Shown here in pieces: positions 9,463 through 18,243 of a stretch of DNA of 64,000 nucleotides. Under the pieces are notes generated by a model, which ran no database searches, was not told the origin of the DNA, and saw only the letters and a list, made by a program, of their open reading frames with translations. A program made the position numbers and the translations under genes. The stretch's first letter is position 1. The number at the start of each line of letters is the position of its first letter. The stretch is from Lachnospira sp. UBA3790 (GTDB lineage Bacteria > Bacillota > Clostridia > Lachnospirales > Lachnospiraceae). The DNA lies in the NCBI GenBank assembly GCA_002369135.1, contig DFEY01000003.1:392280-456279 (forward strand), written 5' to 3'.

Positions 9463-11683
9463 AAGAGAACTAAAATCATATTTTTCATCAGTAATAGGTT
9501 GCATATTTGTTGCAGCTTCAATACTCATTTCCGCGATATTCTTTGTACTATATAATATGATGCAAGGATATCCAAACATGGAACCACCAGTGTTCTATGG
9601 TGCAATGGGACTTGCGCTTTTTGTACCAATTTTGACTATGAAGGTAATGGCAGATGAGAGACGACAAACAACTGACCAGTTAATTTTGACTTCTCCAATA
9701 TCACTATTCAAAGTTGTATTTGGTAAGTATTTGGCGTTGCTTACAATATTTGCAATTCCAGTGCTAGTTATGTGTACATATCCATTAATTCTTTCAATCT
9801 TTGGAACAGTATCATTTAAACTAGCTTACACTACAATATTAGGATTTGTCCTATACGGTGCAGCATTGATTGCAATTGGTGTATTTATTTCATCAATCAC
9901 AGAAATGCAAATCATTGCAGCTATTATAGGTGTAGTAGTAATGTTCTTGGGATTCTTTATGAGCACAATCACTAACTTGATTTCTCAAGGTGGAAACGTA
10001 ATTACAGATATTCTAAGTGTGTTCGATACAATGTCACCACTTAATAACATTATGGCGGGACAAATAACACTAAGTAACATTGTCTACTATGTATCAATCA
10101 TAGTATTGTTCTTGTTCCTAACATGTCAGTCTGTTCAAAAGCGCAGATGGAGTGTATCGAAAAATACAATTGGAACAGGTGTGTTCAGCGTAGTTACTAT
10201 CGCAGTAGTTTTAGTGCTAGTAGTATTTGTTAACCTACTAGCAAATGTTGTTACAAAAAATGTACCGGCAGCTACAGTTGATACAACACAAGAAAAAATA
10301 TATTCAATTTCAGATAAAACTGAAAAGATGCTTGCTAAACTAGATAAAGACATTGATATTTATGTAATGTCTTCAAAAGGTGCTATGCAGAAAGATGTTT
10401 ATAAAGACTATATTTATAAAACATTACAGAGATACGAAGCAGCATCTAGTCATATAAATGTTGAATTTAAAGACACTAAACAGAATCCAAACTTCTATAA
10501 ACAATATACAGAACAGAGCCCTACTGAAGGAAGTTTAATAATAGTAAACAAAAAGAATAAGAAATCAAAAGTAATTGATTATCAAGATATGTTTGTTATG
10601 GATCAACAGGCTGCTATGTATGGACAGCAATCACAACCTACTGCCTTTGACGCAGAAGGACAGATTGATGGTGCTCTTACATATGTTCAGTCAGATGAGT
10701 TATATACTATTTACCAGGTAGAAGGACACAAAGAAACAGCTGATGCTCAAGCACTTGGAACAATAGAAAACATGACAGATATTATCAAGAAGCATAATGG
10801 CCAAATTAAGACTATCAACCTTAATACAAAGAAAGGCCAAGAAGAATTGACTACAGATAAGTGCGCAGTTCTATTAATAATGGGCCCTCAGAAAGATTAC
10901 ACAAAGAGCGAGGCTAGCCTTGTTAAAAAATACCTAGAAGAAGGTGGAAAAGTCATTGCTGGACTAGAGGCAGCAAATTCATATGCCGAGGACAAGCCAA
11001 ATTTCTATTCCATATTTGAAGCTTACAACATAAAGGTTCAAAAGGGTATAGTGGCTGAAAATGATGAGAATTGTTATATGCCTATGCAGATGGATGGATC
11101 AGGTGGACCATTATTTGCAATGGCAGAAGGCAAAGAAGGATTTGCCGATGGTATCTCTGGACCAGTTCTTTCTGTATATAGTATTGGCTTAACAAAGAAG
11201 GATAAAAAGAATGAGGATATTGTTTACTCATCACTTGCTCCATCATCTGATAAGGCAGTGTTAAAGACTGATCCTAACCATGCTAAGAAGAGTACAAAAG
11301 AAAAGGGCGATGTAAGTGGACCATTTGATTTTGTAGTATCTGTAGAGAAAAATGTTGCGGCTACTGAGGCTTCAAGCATTGGAACAGATAAAGCAAATAA
11401 TAAGCAAGCAGAAATGCTAGTATTCTCATCAGTTTATTCACTTTCTGACAGTATTGATGCAATGGCATCAAATGCTAATACAGAAGTATTGAGCAATGCT
11501 CTTGATAAATATATTGATACAGATGTGGAAACTGTTACTGTTGCTAAGAAGAGTTTGCAAGTTCAGCCACTTACAGTATCTAATTTAGCGGTTAGAATAT
11601 GCATGATCGTATTCGTGATTGCTCTTCCAATCCTATTATTAGGACTTGGTATTATCACATGGGCTGTAAGGAGAAAAAAATAA
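9446..11683 (+). CDS. ABC-2 permease fused to GldG-like auxiliary domain
   Basis: 745 residues. I chose the ATG at 9446, 9 bases after AGGAGG (9431-9436), over the GTG at 9440, which sits only 3 bases from that site. The N-terminal 270 residues hold about six to seven membrane helices with the DERRQTTDQLILTSP loop typical of GldF-like ABC-2 permeases. Residues from about 270 to 710 form a large exposed domain like GldG/ABC_transp_aux, and one more helix near the C-terminus ends in a basic tail. In Bacteroidetes GldF and GldG are separate; here they are one chain. It overlaps the ATPase gene before it and the DUF4340 gene after it. Confidence 0.85.
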   Translation: MKAIYKRELKSYFSSVIGCIFVAASILISAIFFVLYNMMQGYPNMEPPVFYGAMGLALFVPILTMKVMADERRQTTDQLILTSPISLFKVVFGKYLALLTIFAIPVLVMCTYPLILSIFGTVSFKLAYTTILGFVLYGAALIAIGVFISSITEMQIIAAIIGVVVMFLGFFMSTITNLISQGGNVITDILSVFDTMSPLNNIMAGQITLSNIVYYVSIIVLFLFLTCQSVQKRRWSVSKNTIGTGVFSVVTIAVVLVLVVFVNLLANVVTKNVPAATVDTTQEKIYSISDKTEKMLAKLDKDIDIYVMSSKGAMQKDVYKDYIYKTLQRYEAASSHINVEFKDTKQNPNFYKQYTEQSPTEGSLIIVNKKNKKSKVIDYQDMFVMDQQAAMYGQQSQPTAFDAEGQIDGALTYVQSDELYTIYQVEGHKETADAQALGTIENMTDIIKKHNGQIKTINLNTKKGQEELTTDKCAVLLIMGPQKDYTKSEASLVKKYLEEGGKVIAGLEAANSYAEDKPNFYSIFEAYNIKVQKGIVAENDENCYMPMQMDGSGGPLFAMAEGKEGFADGISGPVLSVYSIGLTKKDKKNEDIVYSSLAPSSDKAVLKTDPNHAKKSTKEKGDVSGPFDFVVSVEKNVAATEASSIGTDKANNKQAEMLVFSSVYSLSDSIDAMASNANTEVLSNALDKYIDTDVETVTVAKKSLQVQPLTVSNLAVRICMIVFVIALPILLLGLGIITWAVRRKK

Positions 11684-12261
11684 TGAAGAAGAGTCAAGTT
11701 ATTACATTAGTAGTCCTAGTGGTTATCCTTGGACTCTGCATTGGTGGTTACTTTGTCGGCAAACAGTATTTTGCGGATAAAGAGAAAAAAGAGGAAGCGG
11801 CAAAGACCACAACAGCTCTAAAAATTGACACTAGTAAAGTGACAGGAGTAGCTTATACTTACAGTGGTAAAACATTTACTATTGGAAAAGTCGGCGACAT
11901 TTGGACTAATGTGGATGATTCTAAGATGAAACTTCGTCAAGCAGATGTTGGATCAATGATTGCGTCGCTTAAACAGATTAAAGCAGATACAGTAATCAAA
12001 AATCCAAAAGACATTAGTCAATATGGGTTTACCAAGACAAAGAAAGGCATTAAACCACAGACTCAAGAAATATATGTCACAACACAAGGTAATAAATATT
12101 ATGATATATTTGTTGGATCTCCAAACCCATATAATCAATCTGCATATTATGTAATGATTAAGGGTGATAACAATGTATATTTGGTGGACGGCGGATTTAC
12201 TGCAGAGTATAGTAAGACATTAAATGAACTTGAGCAGGAAACTGCTACAGTTAATAAATAA
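11683..12261 (+). CDS. DUF4340-type membrane-anchored protein
   Basis: 192 residues: one N-terminal helix (about 5-27) and an exported domain with YTYSGKTFTIGKVGDIWTN, DISQYGFTK and YDIFVGSPNPYN, the pattern of DUF4340 proteins. These are regularly encoded beside GldFG-like ABC genes. The ATG shares one base with the stop codon of the permease (TAATG), which indicates translational coupling. An upstream in-frame ATG at 11599 lies inside the permease gene and has no ribosome-binding site, so I rejected it. Probably an accessory subunit of the transporter; the exact role is unknown. Confidence 0.75.
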   Translation: MKKSQVITLVVLVVILGLCIGGYFVGKQYFADKEKKEEAAKTTTALKIDTSKVTGVAYTYSGKTFTIGKVGDIWTNVDDSKMKLRQADVGSMIASLKQIKADTVIKNPKDISQYGFTKTKKGIKPQTQEIYVTTQGNKYYDIFVGSPNPYNQSAYYVMIKGDNNVYLVDGGFTAEYSKTLNELEQETATVNK

Positions 12262-12281
12262 TAAGGAATTATAAAGATAAG

Positions 12282-12326
12282 AACTGTCACGTTAATGATA
12301 GATAATCATAATCGTGGCAGTTTTTT
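12282..12326 (+). terminator. Terminator of the ABC transporter operon
   Basis: Arms AACTGTCACG (12282-12291) and CGTGGCAGTT (12313-12322) form a 10-bp stem with one G-U pair, followed by TTTTTT. Confidence 0.88.
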
Positions 12327-12377
12327 GTACTAAAAAATTTTATCAGAATTCATAATTATCATAAAAACTGAAACTAC

Positions 12378-12408
12378 TTGACCAGGGGGTAACCCCAAGG
12401 TTTATATT
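12378..12408 (+). promoter_or_regulatory. MerR-type promoter with 19-base spacer
   Basis: TTGACC at 12378-12383 and TATATT at 12403-12408 are 19 bases apart, two more than usual. The spacer contains an imperfect dyad, CCAGGGGGT followed by ACCCCAAGG, centred between the two boxes. A dyad inside an overlong 19-20-base spacer is the hallmark of promoters that MerR-family activators untwist. No MerR gene lies nearby. The first gene downstream is the broken one at 12485. Confidence 0.65.
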
Positions 12409-12484
12409 TAAGATGCGAAACAAATATTTGCAGCAATGACATTAGCAAATATAGACATTTTATTAGAAAACGCAGGTGAAGAAA

Positions 12485-13675
12485 ATGAAAAAACATATTT
12501 GTAGAACATTATCGATAATTTTATTAGCAATAAGTATACTATTTAATAATAGTGTAATTAGTAGTATTAACGCTGATATTTCAAAAACACAAGAAACTAA
12601 AGTTTACTTGGATGCAGATGATTTTGAAAATTTAGATGATTATTATGATTACGTCAAAAGAACGGGTGATTATTCAAATTATACAGGAGATGAAGATGTT
12701 AAATCATTGAAAAGCGTAAATGGGTCTAGTATAGTTCAAAAAGGTAATACATATCAAACTGTCGGTAAAAATGCAACACTTAGATATACTCTAACAGATT
12801 TAAAGTGTAATTCCGCGATTCAGAAAGCATATATTGGAGGAACCTATATTTATGTTGTACAGCGTAGTGGAAAAAACGTGTTTTTATCAAGGTGCCTAAT
12901 TTTAGAAAATCAAATTGCTAAGTATCAGGATAGGATGGCGCTTGGAGATTTCGGTCACTGCCAGACACTAGAAGCATATTTATATGGAGGAGAAACATAT
13001 TTTTGGATGAGTGGGAAAAGCAGTTCTTTAACAGGAGCTCTTTGGGCTACTCAGGTAATTAGAGTAAAGTATGAGACTACAGTTGAAGACGATATAAATG
13101 CTGGTAAATATAAGTATTACTATGATTTTTATAGACTATCTTATATGAGTAAAGCTAATAAGCAAGGAAAATCAATAGGTACAACTAAAAGGGTAGATGC
13201 AGCCTTGTCAAGTAATGGTTAAAAATTACTAACATGGTCAAAGACTACTGATAATTGGATGCAATTTACTGTATACGACAACAAAAAAATAAATGATGCT
13301 TTTAATAGTTCAAATAATAAGTCAATACCGTGCAACAATAGCGCTATTAAAAATGCATGTGATTATAGTTTTAAATTAAAGAAGAAAGATTTGTTAACAG
13401 ATGGATCTATGCAAGGGTTAGAGATGACAGATAATGGATCTATATATATGGCAAGTGGACAAAAAAGTCATACAAAGAAGATTATAAAGTTAAATAAAAA
13501 TGGAAATGTAAAAAAAGAAATAACAATTAGTAATAGCAATTTAAAAAAGAACACTGGAACTGAGATTGAAGGATTACAATTATTGGGTAATTATTTATAT
13601 TTTGGGATTTGTAATCATAATCAAACTAAAACAACTCAATATATATACTCATTACCAAAAGCTGATTTTAATTAA
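12485..13675 (+). pseudogene. Exported protein gene interrupted by one in-frame TAA
   Basis: A single reading frame of 397 codons runs from the ATG at 12485 to 13675 but is cut by TAA at 13220-13222. The frame is the same on both sides of the stop, and the codons between it and the next ATG (13259) also read as protein. The first part has a signal peptide (about residues 1-30) and an Asp/Tyr-rich start; the second holds GLEMTDNGSIYMASG and EGLQLLGNYLYFG, two similar strands suggesting a beta-propeller-like fold. It distantly recalls helveticin-J-type proteins, which I cannot confirm. Either a nonsense mutation or programmed readthrough. The ribosome-binding site is weak (AGGTGAAG). Confidence 0.72.
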
Positions 13676-13748
13676 ATCGATAACACTGTAAGAAATTAAA
13701 GAGATGTAATAATATGGAATTAATTACTAGGAAGAAGAGGAAAGAAAT

Positions 13749-15053
13749 ATGAAAAAAATACTAAAAAATATACTAAAAAATACATGTATTATGCTAGTGG
13801 CATTGTTTACTGTAATTAGCAACATAGATGGATATTCAATAAAAGCAAACACAGTTTTGATAGAAGGTGATTTCAAGTATGTTGTCTATGGGAATCATGC
13901 GTGGATTGAATCATATATAGGGACAGATGTCAATGTAACGATACCAGAAACTATAGGCGGGAAGATAGTTACAGATATAAGTTCATTAACAGGGGGAGAA
14001 GCAAAAAAATGCGTGATAAAAAAAATCACATTATCAAAGAATATGAAAGAGTCCAGGGCTACAAATGATGCATTGAATTGTTATGAAACGCTAGAGGAAA
14101 TAAAAGTTGTTTCAAGGAATTCAGAATTAACCTCAGAAAATGGGGTATTGTTTTCAAAAAATAAAAAAAGACTATTAGTATATCCAATAAGCAAGAAAGA
14201 TAAAGAATATATAGAACCAAGTACTGTAGAAAAAAGTAACGGTTTTGCGATTAATAAACATTTGGAAAAACTTACATTTTCAAAAAATAAAAAATACAAA
14301 GAAACACCATATTGCGAGAATATGAAACGTTTAAAAGAGATCAAAATGCCATCTAATATAACTAGAGTTGGTCCATCGTCTTTTTTTAACTGTAAAAAAA
14401 TAAAAAGAGTTATATTTTCCAAAAAACTAAAGCAAATAAAAGCGGGAGGGTTTGAGAGGTGCGAATCCTTGAAAAGTATAAAATTGCCAAATAGTGTTGA
14501 GTATTTAGATTATCACTCATTCGCAGGGTGCAGTAGTCTTAAGAAAGTAAAACTATCATCAAACTTGAAAGTGATATGGTATAGTGCTTTCAGATGGACA
14601 CCTTCACTAAAAAAAATAATGATACCAGAATCAGTAGTAAGAATTAGAGCTTATGCGTTTGATGAAAAAACGATTAAAGTAAAAAAACCAAAGTATTTAG
14701 TAAGAAAAAAGATTAATGCCAATAGTGCATATTATATTGCGAAGGTAAAGGCTAAAAAGGGTAAAAAAACAAAAAAATATTTAGCGGAAGATTTAACAAC
14801 AATAAAAGCAAAAAGCAAAAAAGTAAAAGTTTTTGTTGGAGACCAAGTTAAACTAAAAACAAAAGTTTATATCAAGAAGAAGTATAAAGGTATACTAAAC
14901 AGTGAAATTTTAAAGTATAAAAGCCTTGATAAAAAAATAGCGAAAGTGACAAAAAATGGAAAAATTAAAGGAGCAAAAAAGGGTAACTGTAAGATTATGG
15001 TAAAGTTAAGAACAACAGGACAAAAATTTGTTGTAAAAATTAAGGTTAAATAG
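13749..15053 (+). CDS. Exported leucine-rich-repeat (BspA-like) protein with Big2-like C-terminus
   Basis: 434 residues with a signal peptide (cleavage near residue 35). About residues 75-320 contain BspA-type LRR_5 units, for example LEKLTFSKN, LKEIKMPSNITRVGPSSFFNCKKIKRVIF and SLKSIKLPNSVEYLDYHSFAGCSSLKKVKL. The last 85 residues form a lysine-rich Big2-like domain with the KIAKVTKNGKIKGAKKGNCKIMV pattern. Such proteins are surface or secreted adhesins. Codons are strongly A-rich (runs of AAA/ATA), more so than in the housekeeping genes around it. A weak AGGAA site precedes the start, and a bidirectional terminator follows. Confidence 0.8.
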   Translation: MKKILKNILKNTCIMLVALFTVISNIDGYSIKANTVLIEGDFKYVVYGNHAWIESYIGTDVNVTIPETIGGKIVTDISSLTGGEAKKCVIKKITLSKNMKESRATNDALNCYETLEEIKVVSRNSELTSENGVLFSKNKKRLLVYPISKKDKEYIEPSTVEKSNGFAINKHLEKLTFSKNKKYKETPYCENMKRLKEIKMPSNITRVGPSSFFNCKKIKRVIFSKKLKQIKAGGFERCESLKSIKLPNSVEYLDYHSFAGCSSLKKVKLSSNLKVIWYSAFRWTPSLKKIMIPESVVRIRAYAFDEKTIKVKKPKYLVRKKINANSAYYIAKVKAKKGKKTKKYLAEDLTTIKAKSKKVKVFVGDQVKLKTKVYIKKKYKGILNSEILKYKSLDKKIAKVTKNGKIKGAKKGNCKIMVKLRTTGQKFVVKIKVK

Positions 15054-15074
15054 TATATAAGCAGTTTTGTATGA

Positions 15075-15107
15075 AAAAAGAACTAAGACTTCGTCTTGGT
15101 TCTTTTT
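15075..15107. terminator. Bidirectional terminator between the LRR gene and tRNA-Leu
   Basis: A 15-bp stem (15075-15089 with 15093-15107, one G-U pair) is flanked by A and T runs on both sides. It can end both the plus-strand LRR gene and the minus-strand tRNA transcript. Confidence 0.85.
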
Positions 15108-15109
15108 AG

Positions 15110-15193
15110 TGCGGAAGATGGGACTTGAACCCACACGGCCCGAGGGCCACAAGATCCTTAGTCTTGCTCGTCTGCCAGTTCCGACACTTCCGC
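15110..15193 (-). tRNA. tRNA-Leu (anticodon AAG)
   Basis: On the minus strand an 84-nt class II tRNA folds with acceptor GCGGAAG/CTTCCGC, anticodon stem CAAGA/TCTTG around the loop CTAAGGA, a variable arm with CCCTCGGG, and the T arm GGGTTCAAGTCCC. The loop places AAG at positions 34-36, so it reads CUU (and CUC via inosine or wobble). CCA is not encoded; the discriminator is A. Confidence 0.93.
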
Positions 15194-15207
15194 TTAAATG
15201 CAAAAAA

Positions 15208-15236
15208 ATATTATCACAAAGATTGTCAAAAGTCAA
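15208..15236 (-). promoter_or_regulatory. Promoter of tRNA-Leu
   Basis: Read on the minus strand, TTGACT (15236-15231) and TAATAT (15213-15208) are 17 bases apart, about 14 bases upstream of the tRNA 5' end. Confidence 0.75.
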
Positions 15237-15308
15237 AAAGGTAACTTTGTGTTTACTATAAGTTAATAATTATATAAAATCTTATTAGAATATGTGAGGA
15301 GGATAGAA

Positions 15309-15782
15309 ATGAAAAAGATTTCAGTAATAATGATGATTGTAATAATATCTACATTTATTTTTTCTGGATGTGGAAAAGAATATGTAGAAGGTACAAAGCT
15401 TAGATGCGATGGAGTGTATCAATCAAAAATAAAAGGTAGTAATGGGGAGTTTTCCTATATTTGTTTTTTTGAAGAAGGAAAAGCAGCTACAGTTAGTGAC
15501 AGTAGCATAGACAGTCCAAAGAAAGCATATGAAGCTTTTCACGACGGCTCAATTATTTGTAAGCATTCTACTTCATTTAAAACATCTAGTGGCATAATAG
15601 TTAAAAAAGATCAAGGTGGCAAGACTGTCGAGATGGCTCCTACATGTGAATTCACAATACAAGTAAATACTGGAATTACCACATATACATGTTATTTGAA
15701 AAATAAAGTGCTTGAGTGTGATATTGTTAACCCAATTAGAACAACAAACAATAAAATATATGAATTTGTTCCAGTGAATTAA
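15309..15782 (+). CDS. Small lipoprotein, function unknown
   Basis: 157 residues with a type II signal peptide; the lipobox SGC gives Cys21 as the lipidated residue. The ATG at 15309 follows GAGGAGG and is preferred to the GTG at 15294, which lies upstream of that site. The mature part has a YQSKIKGSNGEFSYICFFEEGKAATVS stretch and a Cys-containing C-terminus, and reads as a small beta-barrel-like domain. I recognise no named family. It stands alone between tRNA-Leu and a terminator. Confidence 0.72.
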   Translation: MKKISVIMMIVIISTFIFSGCGKEYVEGTKLRCDGVYQSKIKGSNGEFSYICFFEEGKAATVSDSSIDSPKKAYEAFHDGSIICKHSTSFKTSSGIIVKKDQGGKTVEMAPTCEFTIQVNTGITTYTCYLKNKVLECDIVNPIRTTNNKIYEFVPVN

Positions 15783-15785
15783 ACA

Positions 15786-15815
15786 AATCGGTGGTGTTGC
15801 GCCACCGATTTTTTA
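15786..15815 (+). terminator. Terminator of the small lipoprotein gene
   Basis: A 10-bp stem AAATCGGTGG/CCACCGATTT with a 7-base loop is followed by a T run. The -10 box of dnaG begins within 10 bases of it. Confidence 0.88.
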
Positions 15816-15818
15816 TTG

Positions 15819-15824
15819 TATAAT
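15819..15824 (+). promoter_or_regulatory. -10 box of a probable leaderless dnaG promoter
   Basis: TATAAT lies 9 bases before the dnaG ATG, and only a weak -35 (TGTTGC, 15796-15801) can be placed at 17-base spacing inside the terminator. No Shine-Dalgarno sequence is present before the ATG. Confidence 0.5.
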
Positions 15825-15833
15825 ATTACTAGT

Positions 15834-17591
15834 ATGTTTTATTCAGAAGATACAATTGAACAGGTAAGAAGCGAGAATAACATAGTTGATGTAATAGGCG
15901 ATTATGTGAAGCTTACAAAGAAGGGTAGTTCTTATTTTGGACTTTGTCCGTTCCATAATGAGAAGACACCTTCATTTTCTGTGTCTCCACATAAGCAGAT
16001 GTATTACTGCTTTGGTTGTGGAGAGGGCGGAAACGTTATTTCGTTTTTAATGAAATACGAAAACTACAGTTTCACTGAGGCCATGGAAGTGTTAGCTAAC
16101 CGTGCTGGAATCACTTTGCCTAAGCAAGAATATTCTAAGGCGAAGAAGCAGGAGCAAGACTTAAAGACTAAGATTATTGAAGCAAACACTGAGGCAGCCA
16201 AGTACTATTATCATTTACTTATGTCTAAACGTGGACAGACGGCATATCACTATTTGAGAGGTCGTGAGTTAGATGATGAAACTATCACTGGCTTTGGCCT
16301 GGGCTATTCTGATAAATTCAGCAATAACCTTTATAACTACCTAAAGGAAAAAGGTTATGATGACAACTTGCTAAAAGAAACTGGGCTTTTCACTTTTGAT
16401 GAGAAGCGCGGTGTTAACGATAAATTCTGGAACAGAGTAATGTTTCCTATTATGGATGCTAATAACAGAGTAGTGGCGTTTGGCGGTCGTGTTATGGGCG
16501 ATGCTATGCCTAAATATTTGAACTCGCCTGAGACCAAGGTCTTTAACAAAAGCCACACTGTTTATGGTTTAAATAAAGCTAGAAAAGCAAGAGAAAACTA
16601 TTTCATAGTTTGTGAAGGATATATGGATGTAATCAGTTTGCATCAGGCAGGCTTTAGTAATGCTGTGGCAGCACTTGGCACATCATTCACATCAGGTCAT
16701 GCATCTTTGATCAAGAGATATGTGGATGAAATTGTATTGTCATTTGATAGTGACGAGGCTGGAACAAAGGCAGCGCTTCGCGCCATACCATACCTTCGCG
16801 ATGTTGGGCTAAAGATTAAAGTCTTAAATATGGACCCATACAAAGATCCTGACGAGTTCATCAAAGAACTTGGAAAAGAAGAATATGAAAAAAGAATTAA
16901 GAATGCTACAAACTTCTTTATCTTTGAAGTGGGCGCAAAGCAAAAAGAGTTTAATCTTCACGACCCTCAGGAAAAAACGCAATTCCACAATGAAGTGGCT
17001 GGAATGTTACTGGAGTTTAAAGACGATGTTGAGAGAAAGAATTACATAGAGGCTGTCTGTGAAGAGTTTGATATTCCAAAGGATGGTTTGGAGAGTCTAG
17101 TTAAGAGCAAGGCTTTAACATATGTGGAAAAAGATAGAAAGTATGAAGAGAAGAAATTTGTATCAAAAGAGCAGAAGAAAGAAAATGCAACAGTGGGTGC
17201 GCAGAGAATCCTTCTAGCTTGTCTTCTTGATAGACCTGAAATATTTGGCAAAGTGAAAGAGGTTATTAGCCCTGAGGACTTTGGCGATGAATTCTATATA
17301 AATGTTGCTACTAAATTCTGGGAGCAGATGGAAGCGGGAAAACCAAATCCTGCATCTATAATGGATCAGTTCACAGATGAAGAGGAACATAAGAAAGTGG
17401 CAGCGCTATTTGTGTCACCAATCAGCCATGAATTAGAGCATGATGAGTTGGAACGTGCAATTAACGACTCAGTGTTAAAAATAAAGAGAGAGAGTCTTGA
17501 GAAAAAGTCAGCAAATGCTAAAGACATTAATGAGCTTCAAGACTTGATGAAACAGCAGAAGGAATTAGAGAAGGTTCATATTAAGTTATAG
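15834..17591 (+). CDS. dnaG: DNA primase
   Basis: 585 residues, a complete DnaG that makes RNA primers for DNA replication. The N-terminal zinc domain has Cys38-His41 and Cys59-Cys62 (CPFH, CFGC). The catalytic core carries the GRVMGDAMPKYLNSPET region, and the Toprim motifs EGYMDVI and SFDSDEAG follow near residues 260-310. The C-terminal helicase-binding region is normal in length. I chose the ATG at 15834 (start FYSEDTIEQVRS, as in the family) over the TTG at 15816. There is no Shine-Dalgarno sequence. trmK follows after one base. The rpoD gene, often next to dnaG in Firmicutes, is absent here. Confidence 0.96.
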   Translation: MFYSEDTIEQVRSENNIVDVIGDYVKLTKKGSSYFGLCPFHNEKTPSFSVSPHKQMYYCFGCGEGGNVISFLMKYENYSFTEAMEVLANRAGITLPKQEYSKAKKQEQDLKTKIIEANTEAAKYYYHLLMSKRGQTAYHYLRGRELDDETITGFGLGYSDKFSNNLYNYLKEKGYDDNLLKETGLFTFDEKRGVNDKFWNRVMFPIMDANNRVVAFGGRVMGDAMPKYLNSPETKVFNKSHTVYGLNKARKARENYFIVCEGYMDVISLHQAGFSNAVAALGTSFTSGHASLIKRYVDEIVLSFDSDEAGTKAALRAIPYLRDVGLKIKVLNMDPYKDPDEFIKELGKEEYEKRIKNATNFFIFEVGAKQKEFNLHDPQEKTQFHNEVAGMLLEFKDDVERKNYIEAVCEEFDIPKDGLESLVKSKALTYVEKDRKYEEKKFVSKEQKKENATVGAQRILLACLLDRPEIFGKVKEVISPEDFGDEFYINVATKFWEQMEAGKPNPASIMDQFTDEEEHKKVAALFVSPISHELEHDELERAINDSVLKIKRESLEKKSANAKDINELQDLMKQQKELEKVHIKL

Positions 17592-17592
17592 T

Positions 17593-18243
17593 ATGTTATC
17601 TAAAAGGCTTAAAACAGTAGCGGATTTAGTGACGCCTTGCGAGAAGGTGGCAGATGTAGGCACAGATCATGGATATGTGCCTATATATTTAGTGAAGGAA
17701 AACATTTGCCAGTTTGCCTATGCAATGGACGTGAACGAAGGACCTTTAAATATTGCAAAATCCAATATTGCAGAAGAAGGACTTGAGGATAAAATTGAAA
17801 CAATTTTGTCGGATGGATTTGATAACTTCGGAGACAGAGATGTAGACTCGGTTATTATCGCCGGAATGGGCGGAGATTTAATTGTAGATATTTTGGCCCG
17901 CGCAGGAGACTTTGACGAACTCATTCTATCTCCGCATAAAAGACCGGATTTGGTTAGAAAGTTTTTGTCGGAGAATGGATATAAGATTTCTGACGAGAAA
18001 ATGGTGGAAGATGCGGGCAAATATTATACAGTTATAAAAGCTGTTAAAGGTGAGAGTGCCTATGATGACGTTCAGCTGGAATTTGGGCCAGTACTTTTGG
18101 ATAATAAAGATGAAGTTTTAAGAGCGTATTTAGATATTCAACTTAATAAATTTTCTAGAATTATTTCTTCTTTGGAGCGTGAAGACAAAGAAGTAGAACA
18201 TAAATACAAACTAATAAAAGAAGGATTAAAATATTATGTTTAA
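17593..18243 (+). CDS. trmK: tRNA (adenine22-N1)-methyltransferase
   Basis: 216 residues of the TrmK/YqfN family, which methylates A22 of tRNA-Ser and tRNA-Tyr with S-adenosylmethionine. The SAM-binding VADVGTDHGYVPI lies near residues 19-31, and the IAGMGGDLI motif near 89-97. The C-terminal helical region is Glu/Lys-rich. It begins one base after dnaG ends and overlaps the next gene by 8 bases, so dnaG, trmK and the kinase gene form one operon. In many Firmicutes trmK sits beside dnaG and rpoD, which supports the call. Confidence 0.92.
   Translation: MLSKRLKTVADLVTPCEKVADVGTDHGYVPIYLVKENICQFAYAMDVNEGPLNIAKSNIAEEGLEDKIETILSDGFDNFGDRDVDSVIIAGMGGDLIVDILARAGDFDELILSPHKRPDLVRKFLSENGYKISDEKMVEDAGKYYTVIKAVKGESAYDDVQLEFGPVLLDNKDEVLRAYLDIQLNKFSRIISSLEREDKEVEHKYKLIKEGLKYYV

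Noticed and set aside
11599..11682. N-terminal extension of the DUF4340 gene
   Set aside because: The extension overlaps the permease gene and lacks a ribosome-binding site; the ATG at 11683 starts exactly before the membrane helix.
12436..12504. A 22-codon ORF overlapping the broken gene's start
   Set aside because: No ribosome-binding site or similarity; listed only within the MerR-promoter finding.
13259..13675. An independent gene starting at ATG 13259
   Set aside because: No ribosome-binding site or signal peptide, and the frame is continuous with the upstream part except for one TAA.
15067..15261. A 64-codon plus-strand reading frame across tRNA-Leu
   Set aside because: It is the antisense of a well-folded tRNA and a terminator.
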